NCBI GenBank assembly: GCA_023101885.1 | Contig: JALPQD010000390.1 | Location: 484,757 to 548,756, forward strand | Length of the DNA: 64,000 nucleotides | Direction: 5' to 3' | DNA from: Typhlomys cinereus | Taxonomy: Eukaryota; Chordata; Mammalia; Rodentia; Platacanthomyidae | In this document: positions 48,860 to 59,848 of the stretch, one piece after another | Layout: the number at the start of each line of letters is the position of its first letter | Position numbering within the stretch: the first letter of the stretch is position 1 | Notes under the pieces: model-generated | What the model saw: the letters and a program-made list of their open reading frames with translations, nothing else | Databases searched by the model: none | What the model was told of the DNA's origin: nothing | Translations under genes and position numbers: made by a program

Positions 48860-49869
48860 CTGCATTTTATTTTATTTTTTTTTTATTTCAGCTCATACAA
48901 ACTTATTAGGTACACCAGTTCCCTCCCTCCCTCCTCCTCCCCCCGTACCTCCTGCTCCCCCTCCCCACCCCTCTCCCTCCCCATCCCCCAGTGCCTCCCA
49001 CCCCAATTCCCAGAGAGTCCTTTCTTGTGCATGACTGATTTTCCTCTGGGCCCTCCTCTCCGATGACGTACAAGGACCCAGTGGCCTTTGCCGAACCCTT
49101 TCCCGTGTTCCCCTTAGGTATAGGAACACTGCTGTGGCTGCCAATTCTTTGCCTCCAAGGATCTTGGTGCCTTTAGCAGATGCTAGACTTTGTGAGGTCA
49201 ACAGTGTGTTGGACAATGCGCAGGGCATGCAAAGTCCAATTATGATTGCTTCAGCCCTAACTAGTATAGAGTATCTTACATATCATTGCTCTCCCATCCT
49301 TATGCTCTTACACTCTTACCGCCCCCTCTTCCGCAAATTTCCCTGAGCTTCAAGATGGGGAGAGACTAAGCTGGCCTAGTTCTAGGTGGTTGATATAGTC
49401 TCTGAAGTTCTGGATTGTGGTTTGTTGATTTTCTTTTGCAGTTTTGCTGCTCCTGCAATGCCCTTCACTCCATCCTGGTGGGCATTGTATGTTACCCCCT
49501 GGCCAGAGACAAAAAGTTGTTAGAGTCTTGTGATAAAAGCACATTCAAAGGTAGATGTAATAAAAGTGGGAAACCACAGTGAGGGAGGGGTCTATCACCC
49601 ATTTGCAAAATTGTTACTTTTTATCTGCCAGACTATATGCCCTCCTCTTCTGGTGAGATCACTCCCCCTCAGTAGTAAATGATCAGGAACAAAAGTCTGT
49701 GAACTTAATCAGATGTCTCATTACTTATTTGGGTCCTTGGTGGAGGCCTATTTTCCCTGCTGTAACATGGTCCCTTCTCTCCTTCTTTCTGGTGTGGCCC
49801 TCCTTCCCCATCCCTCCTGTTCATAATCCTTGGAATTCCTGTCTCTAGGTGGGCTGGGTGGGTTTGGTA
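48860..49869 (-). other. L1-e 3'UTR
   Basis: Reverse-strand 3'UTR, with the polypurine tract (a polypyrimidine tract on the + strand) at about 48920-49010 and the terminal motif near 48892-48905. The A-rich tail contains a few non-A bases (48850-48866) not seen at the ends of the other L1s. Confidence 0.85.
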
Positions 49870-52800
49870 CTAGGAGCCACCTATTAGGGAGTACATACGG
49901 CGCTTAATTTTCTGGGTCTGGGATACTTCACTTAATACAATTGTTTCTAATGACATCCATTTCCCGGCAAATTCCAGTAATTCATCATTTTTGATGGCTG
50001 AGTAGTACTCCATTGTATAGATGTACCACAGTTTCCTTATCCACTCGTCAACTGTTGGACATTTGGGCTGATTCCATGTCTTTGCTATTGTAAACAGTGC
50101 TGCTATGAACATGGTCGTGCTTGTGCTATGGAGGCGAACCTCTGCTGTATGGGGGGTTATTCCCAAAAGTGGAATAGCAGGGTCATATGGCATTTCAATC
50201 TTTAATTTCTTTAAGAATCTCCAGACGGCTCGCCAGAGTGGCTGTATGAGCCTGCATTCCCACCAGCAATGTAGGAGAGTTCCCCTCTCTCCACATCCTC
50301 TCCAGCATTTGTCGTTGTTAGTATTGTGGATTTTTGCCATCCTGACCGGGGTGAGATGATATTTCAGGGAAGTTTTGATTTTCATTTCCCTGATGGCTAA
50401 AGAAGTGGAGCATTTTTTCAGATATTTGTTAGACATTTTAATTTCATCCCTGGTAAAGTTTCTTTTAAGTTCCAGGGCCCATTTTTTAATTGGGCCATTG
50501 GTTTCCTTGGTGTTTAGTTTTCTAAGTTCTTTGTGCACTCTGGACAATAGAGCTCTATCAGATATGTGGTTAGTGAAGATTTTCTCCCATTCTGTGGGTT
50601 GCCTTTGAGCTCGTGTTACAATCTCTTTATCTGAACAGAGAAGCTCTTTAATTTCACAAGATCCCAACTGTTGAGAGTTGGTAGCAGTGACTGTGCCATT
50701 GGATGTCTGTTTAGGAACTGTTGGCCTAGCCCAATCAGCTCGAGGGAGTTCCCTATCCTTTCAACTATGGTTTTTATAGTCTCTGGCCTGATATCAAGGT
50801 CCTTGATCCATTTGGAATTAAGTCTTGTACATGGTGACAAGTACGGCTCCAGCTTTAATCTTCTGCATGTGGAGATCCAGTTTTGCCAGCACCATTTGTT
50901 GAAGATGCTGTTCTTTTTCCATTGGATTCTTTGGGCCCCTTTGTCAAAGACCAAATGGCTGTAACTTTGTGGGCTTATATCTGGGTCTTCAATCCTTATC
51001 CATTGATCTGTGTGTCTATTTTGGAGCCAATACCAGGCTGTCTTTACAACTATGGATTTGTAGTATAGACTAAGGTTTGGTATGGTTATACCTCCAGCTG
51101 TGTTTTTGTTACTCAGGATTGTTTTTGCTATCCTGGGTCTTTTGTGCCTCCATATGAACTTTGAGATTGTTTGGTCAACTTCTTTGAAGAATTGCTTTGG
51201 GATTTTGATTGGTATAGCATTGAATCTGTATATTGCCTTTGGAAGGATGGTCATTTTCACGATGTTGATTCTGCCAATCCAGGAACAAGGGAGGTCTTTC
51301 CACCTTCTGGTGTCTTCGGCTATTTCTTTCTTTAGGGTTTTAAAGTTTTCATTGTAAAGGTCTTTTACCTCCTTAGTTAGGTTTATACCAAGGTATTTCA
51401 TTTTTTTAGGGGCTATAATAAATGGTATTGTTTCTCTCAAGGCTTTTTCACTTCTTTCATTCTGGGCATATAGGAAGGCCTCTGATTTTTGCACATTTAT
51501 TTTGTATCCTGCCACCCTGCTGAACTTCTCAATTAGTTCCAGGAGCTTCCTGGTGGAGTTTTTGGGATCACTCAGGTATAAGATCATGTCATCTGCAAAT
51601 AGGGATAGCTTGACTTCTTCCTTGCCGATTTGAATCCCTCTTATGTCCCTTTCTTGTCTTATGGCTTCAGCTAAGACTTCAAGTACAATATTGAATAGAA
51701 GTGGTGAGAGGGGACAGCCTTGTCTAGTTCCTGATCGAAGTGGGAATGCTTCCAATTGTTCCCCATTGAGCATAATCCTTGCTGTGGGCTTGTTGTATAT
51801 AGCTTTTATTATATTGATAAAGGTTCCTTCCATTCCTACTGTCTCTAGCGTTTTGATCATAAAAGGCTGTTGGATCTTGTCAAAAGCTTTTTCTGCATCT
51901 ATCGAGAGTATCATGTGTTCTTGGACTTTGGACTGGTTTACATGATGAATTACATTTATTGATTTGCGTATGTTGAACCAACCTTGTGTGCCGGGGATGA
52001 AGCCTACTTGGTCCCTGTGAATGATCTTTTTAATATGTTTTTGAATCCGATTTGCTAAGACTTTGTTGAGAATCTTTGCGTCTGTGTTCATCAGGGAGAT
52101 CGGCCTATAGTTTTCTTTTTTAAGCGAATCTTTATTAGGTTTTGGGATTAAAACGATATTAGCTTCATAGAAGGAATTTGGTAGTGTTCCTTCCTTTGCT
52201 ATTTGATGGAACAGTTTAAGGAGTATTGGTGTTATTAACTCCTTAAATGTCTGGTAGAACTCTGTGCTGAATCCATCTGGTCCAGGACATTTTTTGGTGG
52301 GAAGATTCGAGATTACTTCCTCAATTTCCTTATATGTTATAGGACTATTTAAATAATTCACAACTTCCTGATTCAATTTAGGTAAGTTGTGTTTACTTAG
52401 AAATTCATCCATCTCTTTTGTGTTGTCAAACTTCACAGAGTATAAGTTTTTGAAATATGATGTTATAATTCTCTGGATTTCTTGGGTATCAGTAGTGATA
52501 ACTCCATGTTCATTTCTAATTTTGTTAATTTGGGTTTTCTCTCTCTTGCTTTTGGTTAGCTTCGCTAGGGGTGTATCAATCTTATTGATTTTTTCAAAGA
52601 ACCAGCTTTTTGACTGGTTGATTTTTTCTATCATTTTCTTAATCTCGATTTCAGATATTTCTCCCCTTATTTTGCTAATCTCCTCTCTTCTACTACTTTT
52701 GGGATCAGATTGCTCTAGCTTCTCTAAAGCTTTAAGCTGCATTGTTAAGTTGTTTATTTCTGACGTTTCCATTTTTTTGACGTAGGCATTAAGGGCTATG

Positions 52801-53696
52801 AACTTACCTCTTAGAACAGCTTTCATTGTGTCTCAGAGATTTTGGTAAGTTGTATTTTCGTTATCATTCACTTTCAGGAAATCTTGAATTTCCTTTTTAA
52901 TTTCTTCCTGAATCCATGTCTCATTCAGCATCATATTGTTAAGTTTCCAGGAGTTAGTGTATTTTCTCTTGTTTGATGTGTTGTGGATGTCCAGCTTTAG
53001 GCCGTGATGGTCTGATAGGGCACAGGTTAGAATTTCAACTTTCTTGTATATGTGTAGATTCATTTTGTGGCCCAATATGTGATCTATTTTGGAGAAAGTT
53101 CCGTGTGCTGCTGAGAAAAATGTGTATTCTTTGGTGTGTGGGTGAAAAGTTCGATAGAGATCTGTAAGGTCCATTTCTTTCAGGGTTTGATTAAGTTCCA
53201 AAGTGTCTCTGTTAAGCTTTTGACCTGTTGATCTATCCCATGTTGAGAAGGCGGTGTTGAAGTCCCCAAGAATTATCGTTTGGGGATTGATTTCTTGCTT
53301 TAGACGCTGTAGGGTTTTCTTAATGAATGTGGAGGGGCCCGTATTGGGTGCATATATGTTCAGGATTGTGAGGTCTTCCTGGTGAATTGTGCCTGTGACT
53401 AAAATGTAGTATCCATCCGTGTCTCTTATAATTTTCTTTGGTTTGAAATACACTTTGTCTGATAGCATAATGGCTACCCCTGCCTGTTTTCTGCTTCCAT
53501 TAGCTTGTAGAATTGTTGACCAGCCTTTTATTTTTAGAGCGTGCCTATCATTTGTGGTGAGATGGGTTTCCTGCAGGCAGCAGATTGATGGATTGTGATT
53601 TTTAATCCATGTTTGTAATCTGTGTCTCTTGATCGGTGAGTTAATTCCATTAACATTTAGTGTTATAATGGAGAAACTATTGTTAATTCCAGACAT
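49870..53696 (-). pseudogene. L1-e ORF2, two lesions (endonuclease-reverse transcriptase)
   Basis: ORF2p carries out target-primed reverse transcription. The first 287 codons (52833-53696) are the endonuclease with catalytic residues readable: Asn14/16, QETHL Glu43, GDFN Asp145/Asn147 and SDH Asp229/His230. The next 736 codons (50616-52826) include the reverse transcriptase with FADDMILYL near residue 409 of that piece. The last 265 codons (49870-50667) contain the CX3CX7HX4C motif. The pieces are separated by one TGG-to-TGA nonsense codon at 52833-52835 and a 2-base gain near 50638. Otherwise the protein appears complete. Confidence 0.93.
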
Positions 53697-53746
53697 TTAT
53701 TATGTTTAGTAGCTTTTATAAGTATATTGCTTCTTTTTTAATGATG

Positions 53747-54817
53747 TTATACTTGCCTTCTGTTCTCCTGGATATGCCTGTGTTTTTCTTCACGCTTGAG
53801 TATCATTTCTAGCATTTTTTGAAGGCCTGGTTTGGTGGCCATGTATCCCTTAAAGTTGTCTTTGTGCTGGAAAATTTTTCTTTCTCCCTCGATCATGACT
53901 GATAGTTTTGCAGGGTAAATCAGCCTGGGTTGACATTTTTGCTCATTCAATACTTGAAGTATGTCTCTCCAAGCTCTTCTTGCTTTTACTGTTTCGACTG
54001 AGAAGTCATTTGTTATTTTAATAGGTTTACCTTTAAAAGTGACTTGTTTTTTCTCCCTTGAAGCTCTCAGCACCAGTTCTTTATCTTGAATGTGGAGTGT
54101 TTTAACTATTATTTGCCGCGGCGTGCTTCTATTTTGGTCGTATCTGTTTGGGGTGCGGAATGCCTCTTGTATATGGATGGGCCTCTCTTTTTTTAGATGA
54201 GGAAAGTTTTCCTTGATGATCGTTTGAAAAATTTCCTCAGGGGTGATATTTTGAGATTCTTGCTCTGGTATTCCATGAATACGCATGTTAGGCTTCTTCA
54301 GGGTGTCCCATATCTCTTGGATATTTCTCTCAAGTATCCTTTTGGCTTTAACAACCTCTTCCATTGAGCTGGTTAGTACTCCCACTTTATCTTCAAGGTC
54401 TGAAATTCTGTTTTCTGCTTCGTTAGTTCTGTTGGTAAGACTCTCTGTGGCGTTCTGGGTTGAAGATAACTTGTCTTTTAGCTCAGTTTTAAACTCTGCT
54501 TGAGTTTGTTTTAACTGCTCTATGCCACTTTTTGTTTCTTGCACTGTTTTTCTCAACTCCTCCAGATGTCTGTTGTGTTCCTCTTCAAAGCGATTGATTC
54601 GATTATTTAATTCCTCCCTGATTTCCTCTTTCATAGTATTGAACATGGTAATGATCATATTTTGAAAGTCTTTATCCTGGGTGGGGCTTTCTTGGCCTTT
54701 TTCCATGGGTTTGTTCTTGTCGGAGTCTAACATTATGGGATTAATTTCTTCAGTGGGAAATTTGTTTACTTGATTGTTGCTTCTCATGGATTTGCACTTT
54801 GACTTTGGCATTGTCAT
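53747..54817 (-). CDS. L1-e ORF1 protein, intact
   Basis: Intact 356-codon ORF1p, the trimeric RNA-binding chaperone of the L1 ribonucleoprotein. Seen in order are a basic N-terminus (MTMPKSKCKSMRS; the second ATG at 54811 fits the usual MPK start), a heptad-rich coiled coil (about 45-160, with EELNNRINRFEEEHNRHLEEL), an RRM beginning near KKPNMRIHGIPEQ (about 175-265) and a C-terminal domain with RRAWRDILQVLNEQKCQPRLIYPAKLS (about 285-320). It is separated from ORF2 by about 50 bases. It is the only complete L1 ORF in the window. Expression is unknown. Confidence 0.93.
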   Translation of the reverse strand: MTMPKSKCKSMRSNNQVNKFPTEEINPIMLDSDKNKPMEKGQESPTQDKDFQNMIITMFNTMKEEIREELNNRINRFEEEHNRHLEELRKTVQETKSGIEQLKQTQAEFKTELKDKLSSTQNATESLTNRTNEAENRISDLEDKVGVLTSSMEEVVKAKRILERNIQEIWDTLKKPNMRIHGIPEQESQNITPEEIFQTIIKENFPHLKKERPIHIQEAFRTPNRYDQNRSTPRQIIVKTLHIQDKELVLRASREKKQVTFKGKPIKITNDFSVETVKARRAWRDILQVLNEQKCQPRLIYPAKLSVMIEGERKIFQHKDNFKGYMATKPGLQKMLEMILKREEKHRHIQENRRQV

Positions 54818-55139
54818 TTTAACTCTTAAGATCTCTCAATTTCACTAAACTGAATTATTTGGCCTGTGGTCCTGGTGGGCGGGGCGGGCGGAGACTTACC
54901 TAGGTCGTGGGGTGAGGCCCGGCTGGACCGCGCGTGCGTCCCGACCGGCGGAGCGGGTTTAGGGTGCAAAAAGGGGGGATGGGGGTGTGGAACTATTTAA
55001 CCCGAGGGCAGCTGGGGCGGGGCCCGGGCACAGGGGGAGGTCCTCCTGGTCCCTGGGTCCCGCGCGCGGCTCCGGCTGGATGGTGGGAGGCGGAGCCGGG
55101 TCCCTGTGGGCCGACCTGGGGGTCCTGGTGGGCGGTCCG

Positions 55140-55170
55140 CGGGGGGGGGGGGGGGAGAGCGGCGGGGGGG
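55140..55170. repeat. G-tract (G-quadruplex-prone)
   Basis: Near-continuous run of G on the + strand in the inner monomer of the L1 5'UTR. Confidence 0.85.
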
Positions 55171-55429
55171 GGGGTACTCACCAGCTAGGGCGCGGCGTGG
55201 ACGCCCGGCTGGACCGCGCGCGCGCGTCCCGACCGGCAGAGCGGGTTTAGGGTGCAAAAAAGGGGGGATGGGGGCGACGGCGTGGAGCTATTTAACCCGA
55301 GGGCAGCTGGGGCGGGGCCCGGGCGCAGGGGGAGGTCCTCCTGGTCCCTGGGCCCCGCGCGCGGCTCCGGCTGGATGGTGGGAGGCGGAGCCGGGTCCCT
55401 GTGGGCCGACCTGGGGGTCCTGGTGGGCG

Positions 55430-55526
55430 GTGCGCGGGGGGGGGGGGGGGAGGGGGAGGGGGGAGGCGGGGGGAAGGGGGGAGGCGGGGGGGGGAGGCGG
55501 GGGGGGAGGGGGGAGGCGGGGGGTAC
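55430..55526. repeat. Long G-rich tract
   Basis: About 95 bases of (G)n with isolated A, AG and C in the outer monomer, an expanded version of the tract at 55140-55170. Reading frames across it are composition artefacts. Confidence 0.9.
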
Positions 55527-55629
55527 TCACCAGCTAGGGCGCGGCGTGGACGCCCGGCTGGACCGCGCGCGCGTCCCGACCGGCGGAGCGGGTTTAGGGT
55601 GCAAAAAAGGGGGCTCAATTTCCAATTTT

Positions 55630-57096
55630 GAATCATTCATTTTTCCTTGTAGCTCCATCTGTGTGTTGTTCATACAGTTTGATATCTGGGGTTATTTTTT
55701 CTTTAGAAACGGGCTACTTTGTGTTTAAAACCTTGCTTTCTTTAGCATTCATCACTTTCTTTAAAATAAAAGAACACTTAGTCTGAATTGGTTATTGTTA
55801 CACCATGACTTCATTTTGAGAGATGAATAATTAACATAAGTCAGGAAATGAGCTGGCAACGGTACATTGGTGGAATTAATAGATCAATATGCTAGTCTTT
55901 CTTGATGGTACAGACAATAATGTCATCACGGAACACTGCAATGGAGAAAGTGCAGCTGGTCATTTGACTCCCCACTTTCTTAGAATGGTTTTTCATCTTC
56001 CCAGTTTCTTTAAATTCTACTTGTTTTTGTTTTAAAAGAGAATTCCATTATTGAAATTATCCACTCTTATTCCAGCTTGTATGGTATTTTTTTCCCATTA
56101 TAGTTGGGTAACTATTAATTATATCTTTGTATATTTATTTCCCTGTTGATAAGCAAATAAGGCATATATAGAGCTACTGTTTATTTTTATGTGTATATAT
56201 CATCTTTTTGGTCATATTCTAGATAGCCTTGTAAAAATACATTGAGGGGTTCTGTATCATCCTGTGATGTACACTCCTGCAAGTGCTTTAAATTTTATTC
56301 ATTTGTATATTGTATTCCTATAATAAAGCATTTCAAAATGAAAATGAGCTGTAGTCCCAAAACTTATTCACTGTGCTAACTTGCACAAGACCCACGCAGG
56401 ATTGGATCTTCCAACATTTCATCAAGGAAGGGATAAAAAACACTTGAGGCACCACTCTTTCCAGAAGAGAGACAATAATTAATTTGTTTATGAAAGGGGA
56501 GCCACTCTCTTCTATGGCATAGCCACTTATGAATCTCGTGCTCTTGTGAGTGCCCAGTCACATGCTAATGTAAGCAACCCTTATTAAACTCATTGGGACA
56601 TATATACACAGAAGACATGAATGTAGGAGAGAGATTAGTTGGGAAGATGAGTGTTTTTAATGGGAGAGAAATGGGAAATGGGAACTATTAAATGGAGTGG
56701 AAATCTCTTAAATTCATTGTTATACATGTGTAAAACTGTCAGAGAATAATAAAGAAAACCATGGAAATGGAACTGGGATTTACATCTAACTGGTCTGGCT
56801 CCTGAATGCAGGCTTCGTTCAAGATAAATGCTTCACTATCTATTGAGAAGAGAGTGTTCTATAATTTCAGTGAATCTGTAGAGAAGGTAGACCAGACAAG
56901 TGAAGGAAGGAAAAGAAGGAAGAGATGGAGGGAAAAGTATGCAAAAAAGTCCCAGGGATATAAATATGAGTAACATCATATTTCTATAGGTGGGGGGTGT
57001 CTTGAGGATAACTATTCACTTGTGCAATTCATATATAATGATCAAAAATTATAAATATGAAAGACACTGCTCTTGGCAAGGACAAACCCAGAAAGC

Positions 57097-57146
<50 letters not shown>

Positions 57147-57579
57147 TGCGCGCGCGCGCACACATGCACACGCACATGCACACACACAGGCACACACACA
57201 TACACACACACATTATTTCCTCAGGAATCTTCTCTTTGCCATAAGATACTATTAGGAAACAATACTTGGTCCAAATGTTGTAGGGACAAAGTCAGTTTTG
57301 AACCTTCAGGTTTAAGTTTTTGAGATTTGGGCTTTGGGACCTGGCCCAGAGTCATTGTAAACTCCTAGGACATGGTCCTTTGTTCTGTGTACTTAACTTT
57401 GATTAATGTTAAGTTCAGGGAAGAAGTGAGCATACCATAGTTTGGATAGAATGATGTTTTTGAATGTGTGGGAGAAATATTAGGATCAGTTTGAACTTTA
57501 AGATCAGCCTGGGACCCCAGATTCTCTAAAGCAATCTGACTTTGACATTTTCTTCACATCAAGATGAATCTTAGCAACT
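55630..57579. other. C-D spacer, middle part
   Basis: Continuation of the paralogous spacer after the L1 (compare 41840-43965). No gene is visible. Within it 57096-57214 is a (CA)n compound microsatellite, and the conserved OR upstream core lies near 57318-57345. Confidence 0.65.
57096..57214. repeat. (CA)n compound microsatellite with GC alternation
   Basis: (AC)n followed by cgcgcgcgc and mixed CA/CG stretches, so it includes potential Z-DNA-forming alternation. The C unit has only a short CA tract at the corresponding place (43400-43450), showing expansion in this copy. Confidence 0.92.
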
Positions 57580-57588
57580 AGTTTTTAA

Positions 57589-58158
57589 TTTTTTTTTATT
57601 CCCACTCATACAAACTTAACAGGTACACCGGTCCCCTCCCTCCCTCCAACCTCCCACCGCAAGCACCGTATGTACTCCCTAATAAGTGGCTCCTAGTACC
57701 AAACCTACTTAGAGACACTCAAGTATAAATCTCTGTAATACCTACAGTAATTGCAAGGATTATGAACAGGAGGAATGGGGTAGGAGGGCCACACCAGAAG
57801 ACATGAACCATGTTACAGCATGGGACTATGTTACAGCAGAGAAAATAGGCCACCATCAAGGACTGCAAGTAAGTAATGAGACATCTAGTTAAGTTCACAG
57901 ACTTTCCTTCCTGATCATTTACAACTGATGGGGTATGCTCTCACCAGAAGGGGAGGGACATATAGTCTGACAGATAACAAGTAACCATTTTGCAAATGGG
58001 TGGTTGACCCCTCCCTCACTGTGGTTTCCTACTTTTATTACATCTACCTTTGAATATACTCTTATAACAAGACTCTAGTTTAACAGCTTTTTATCTCTGG
58101 CCAGGGGGTGACATCCAATACTCATCAGGATGGAGTGAAGGGCATTGCAGGAGAAAAA
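57589..58158 (-). mobile_element. 5'-inverted (twin-primed) L1 fragment (L1-f)
   Basis: The left 57589-57655 is the minus-strand L1 3' end (T-rich tail, then the reversed terminus). The right 57656-58158 is plus-strand 3'UTR sequence beginning 'gcaccgtatgtactcc'. This head-to-head arrangement is the known product of twin priming. It is flanked by agtttttaa at 57580-57588 and 58159-58167. The C unit at 43960-43985 shows the empty site. Confidence 0.88.
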
Positions 58159-58167
58159 AGTTTTTAA

Positions 58168-58440
58168 ATTTTTACAGAAGGATCTCACTTGATATTGAGT
58201 AATGTAGAGATACTTTTAATGATAATTTACTATAGTCTTGAAAAGTTCTAAGTCATTTTATGTGTTCTTGCTTTTGTTTACATTCACTTTTGTTCAGAAA
58301 TACTTGTTTGTGGGATAATATATGATTAGTTAATTCATTAGTCTGCCTCTCCCTAACAGTATTAAATTTAAAATATTACATTGTACTTGGAATATATTTA
58401 TATTTTTCTATTGGAAATGAATGATTCTGTAAGAAATAAT
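58168..58440. other. C-D spacer, right part before SINE
   Basis: Paralogous to 43985-44260 of the B-C spacer. No gene is visible. Confidence 0.6.
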
Positions 58441-58451
58441 GCAGAAAACTT

Positions 58452-58756
58452 CTTTTTTATTTATTTTATTTTTTTTATTATGATTATTTATTCAACTGTG
58501 TGCATGTGTGCGCGCGTGTGTGTGTATCTATGTGTGCGTGTGTCTGTGTATGTGTAGAACCACGGACGAATTCGCGAACCACCATGGACTCCTCCATCTC
58601 CTTCTGCCCCGGGATTCACAGGCTCCACCCTACCAGGACCAGAAGCACAGGCCGCCCTGCTTCTGCCTGGCGTCTATACGTGGGATCTGGGATCCGAACT
58701 CGGGACCTTCCGCCTGCAAGGCGGAGGCTTAACCTCTGAGCTACCTCTCCAGCCCC
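58452..58756 (-). repeat. B2-like SINE with 11-bp TSD
   Basis: Complete minus-strand SINE with a T-rich tail at the left, a (TG)n stretch near 58498-58555 and the tRNA-like head at the right. It is flanked by gcagaaaactt at 58441-58451 and 58757-58767. The paralogous B-C spacer position (about 44240-44270) has no SINE. Confidence 0.95.
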
Positions 58757-58767
58757 GCAGAAAACTT

Positions 58768-59848
58768 TATATGTCTCAAAATACTAGACAAGTAAGGAAT
58801 ATAAAGACTTTCCTCTTTATATCAGAGAGGAATCCAAGTAGCACATAACAAAGAAACAATGACAAAGGACAATAGTGATTGTTCTAATGTAAGATGTAAT
58901 ATCTACTTTTCTTTACCCCACACTACTGTTTTGACCTATTTGGATAAAGATAAATAAAAAAAGTGTTTATTATGGTGAATAGTCCTAATAAAAATACAGA
59001 TTAGTACTTGTGACTTCTGGAAAACAGTAATACAACCATATTTATATAACTGGAACAGGATAAAACAGTTAAAAATTAAATAGGCAATTTACAATTTAAT
59101 AGGTTTTTTATTGATAAATAAGTTGCTTAAATTATTGTTATATTTTTCCCCAAATAAAATATGCATTTGATATTCCACATACATTATTAAGACCGTTTGT
59201 TTTAGCATTCATATGTTAAAAGATTATTTAAATTAACAAATTAATGTGAAACAGCTTTATATAGCTTTATCTCATTTTAGTTTGGATTGTCTATACAATT
59301 TCTATGGCAAATTAATTTCAGTACATGTCAGATTTCTTGATTTCATAGTCAAGTCTCTTGTCCTTTTGTAGTCTCTTAGAATTGTGCAACTGGGTGTGAT
59401 TTTTTTCCGCCTTTCCCACTCGATCTCTTGCAATTATTCATCTCATATTGTTGTGCTTGGTATTGCTTTCCATATCATATTGATCATGGATATTAAAAAA
59501 AGAATTCATAGTAATTCTTCTTTTGATGAGGTCAGACCTTTAAGAGACTAATAATCAGCACTTTATTTCTGAACAAACCAACTATCATTTAAAATATAAT
59601 GCTATAAGGTAGAGGATTTTTAGCTCATACAGCTACACAAACACTGTGGGAAGAGAAAGAACATAAAAGGATGAAAAGGTTAGTTGCCTTTTTTTGTAGA
59701 ATTTTACAAACAGTTCAGATATAGAAGCTAGAGTTATTATCCCCAGTTCACAACATTGTTCAAATATCAGCTATAGTTCTGTTCAGAATGTTACAATGAT
59801 TTAAATTAAATAATACATTTCTTCCTCACAATAGATTTCAAGTCACCT
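58768..59848. other. Upstream region of OR unit D
   Basis: Paralogous to 44265-45469 upstream of the intact unit C gene, including the 'cagttcacaa' stretch and the pyrimidine run before the start. No other feature is visible. Confidence 0.65.

Larger units (their letters stand above)
48848..55611 (-). mobile_element. Near-complete full-length L1 (L1-e) with TSD
   Basis: 6.76-kb minus-strand LINE-1: tandem-monomer 5'UTR (54818-55611), intact ORF1, ORF2 with two lesions, 3'UTR and A-rich tail at the left end. It is flanked by the direct repeat gctcaatttccaatttt (48831-48847 and 55613-55629; 18 bp if one more G is counted). The paralogous B-C spacer has the uninterrupted site near 41816-41845. 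It is the youngest-looking L1 in the window. Confidence 0.97.
54818..55611 (-). promoter_or_regulatory. L1-e 5'UTR: GC-rich tandem monomers
   Basis: CpG-dense leader made of repeated units. The landmark 'ggctggaccgcgcg' recurs at 54921, 55207 and 55556, giving spacings of 286 and 349 bases; the outermost unit is partial and ends at the TSD. The length difference comes from G-tracts (+ strand) at 55140-55170 and 55430-55525. Rodent L1 monomers act as internal promoters and CpG methylation targets. This is the only CpG-island-like stretch in the window. Confidence 0.88.

Noticed and set aside
54934..55728. Several long open frames on both strands rich in Gly/Pro/Arg
   Set aside because: They come from the G-rich L1 5'UTR monomers and their repeats. 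Compositional bias, overlapping frames on both strands and absence of domains show they are not genes.
57029..57323. HTHTHT / VCVCVC open frames
   Set aside because: Translation of the compound (CA)n microsatellite in all frames.
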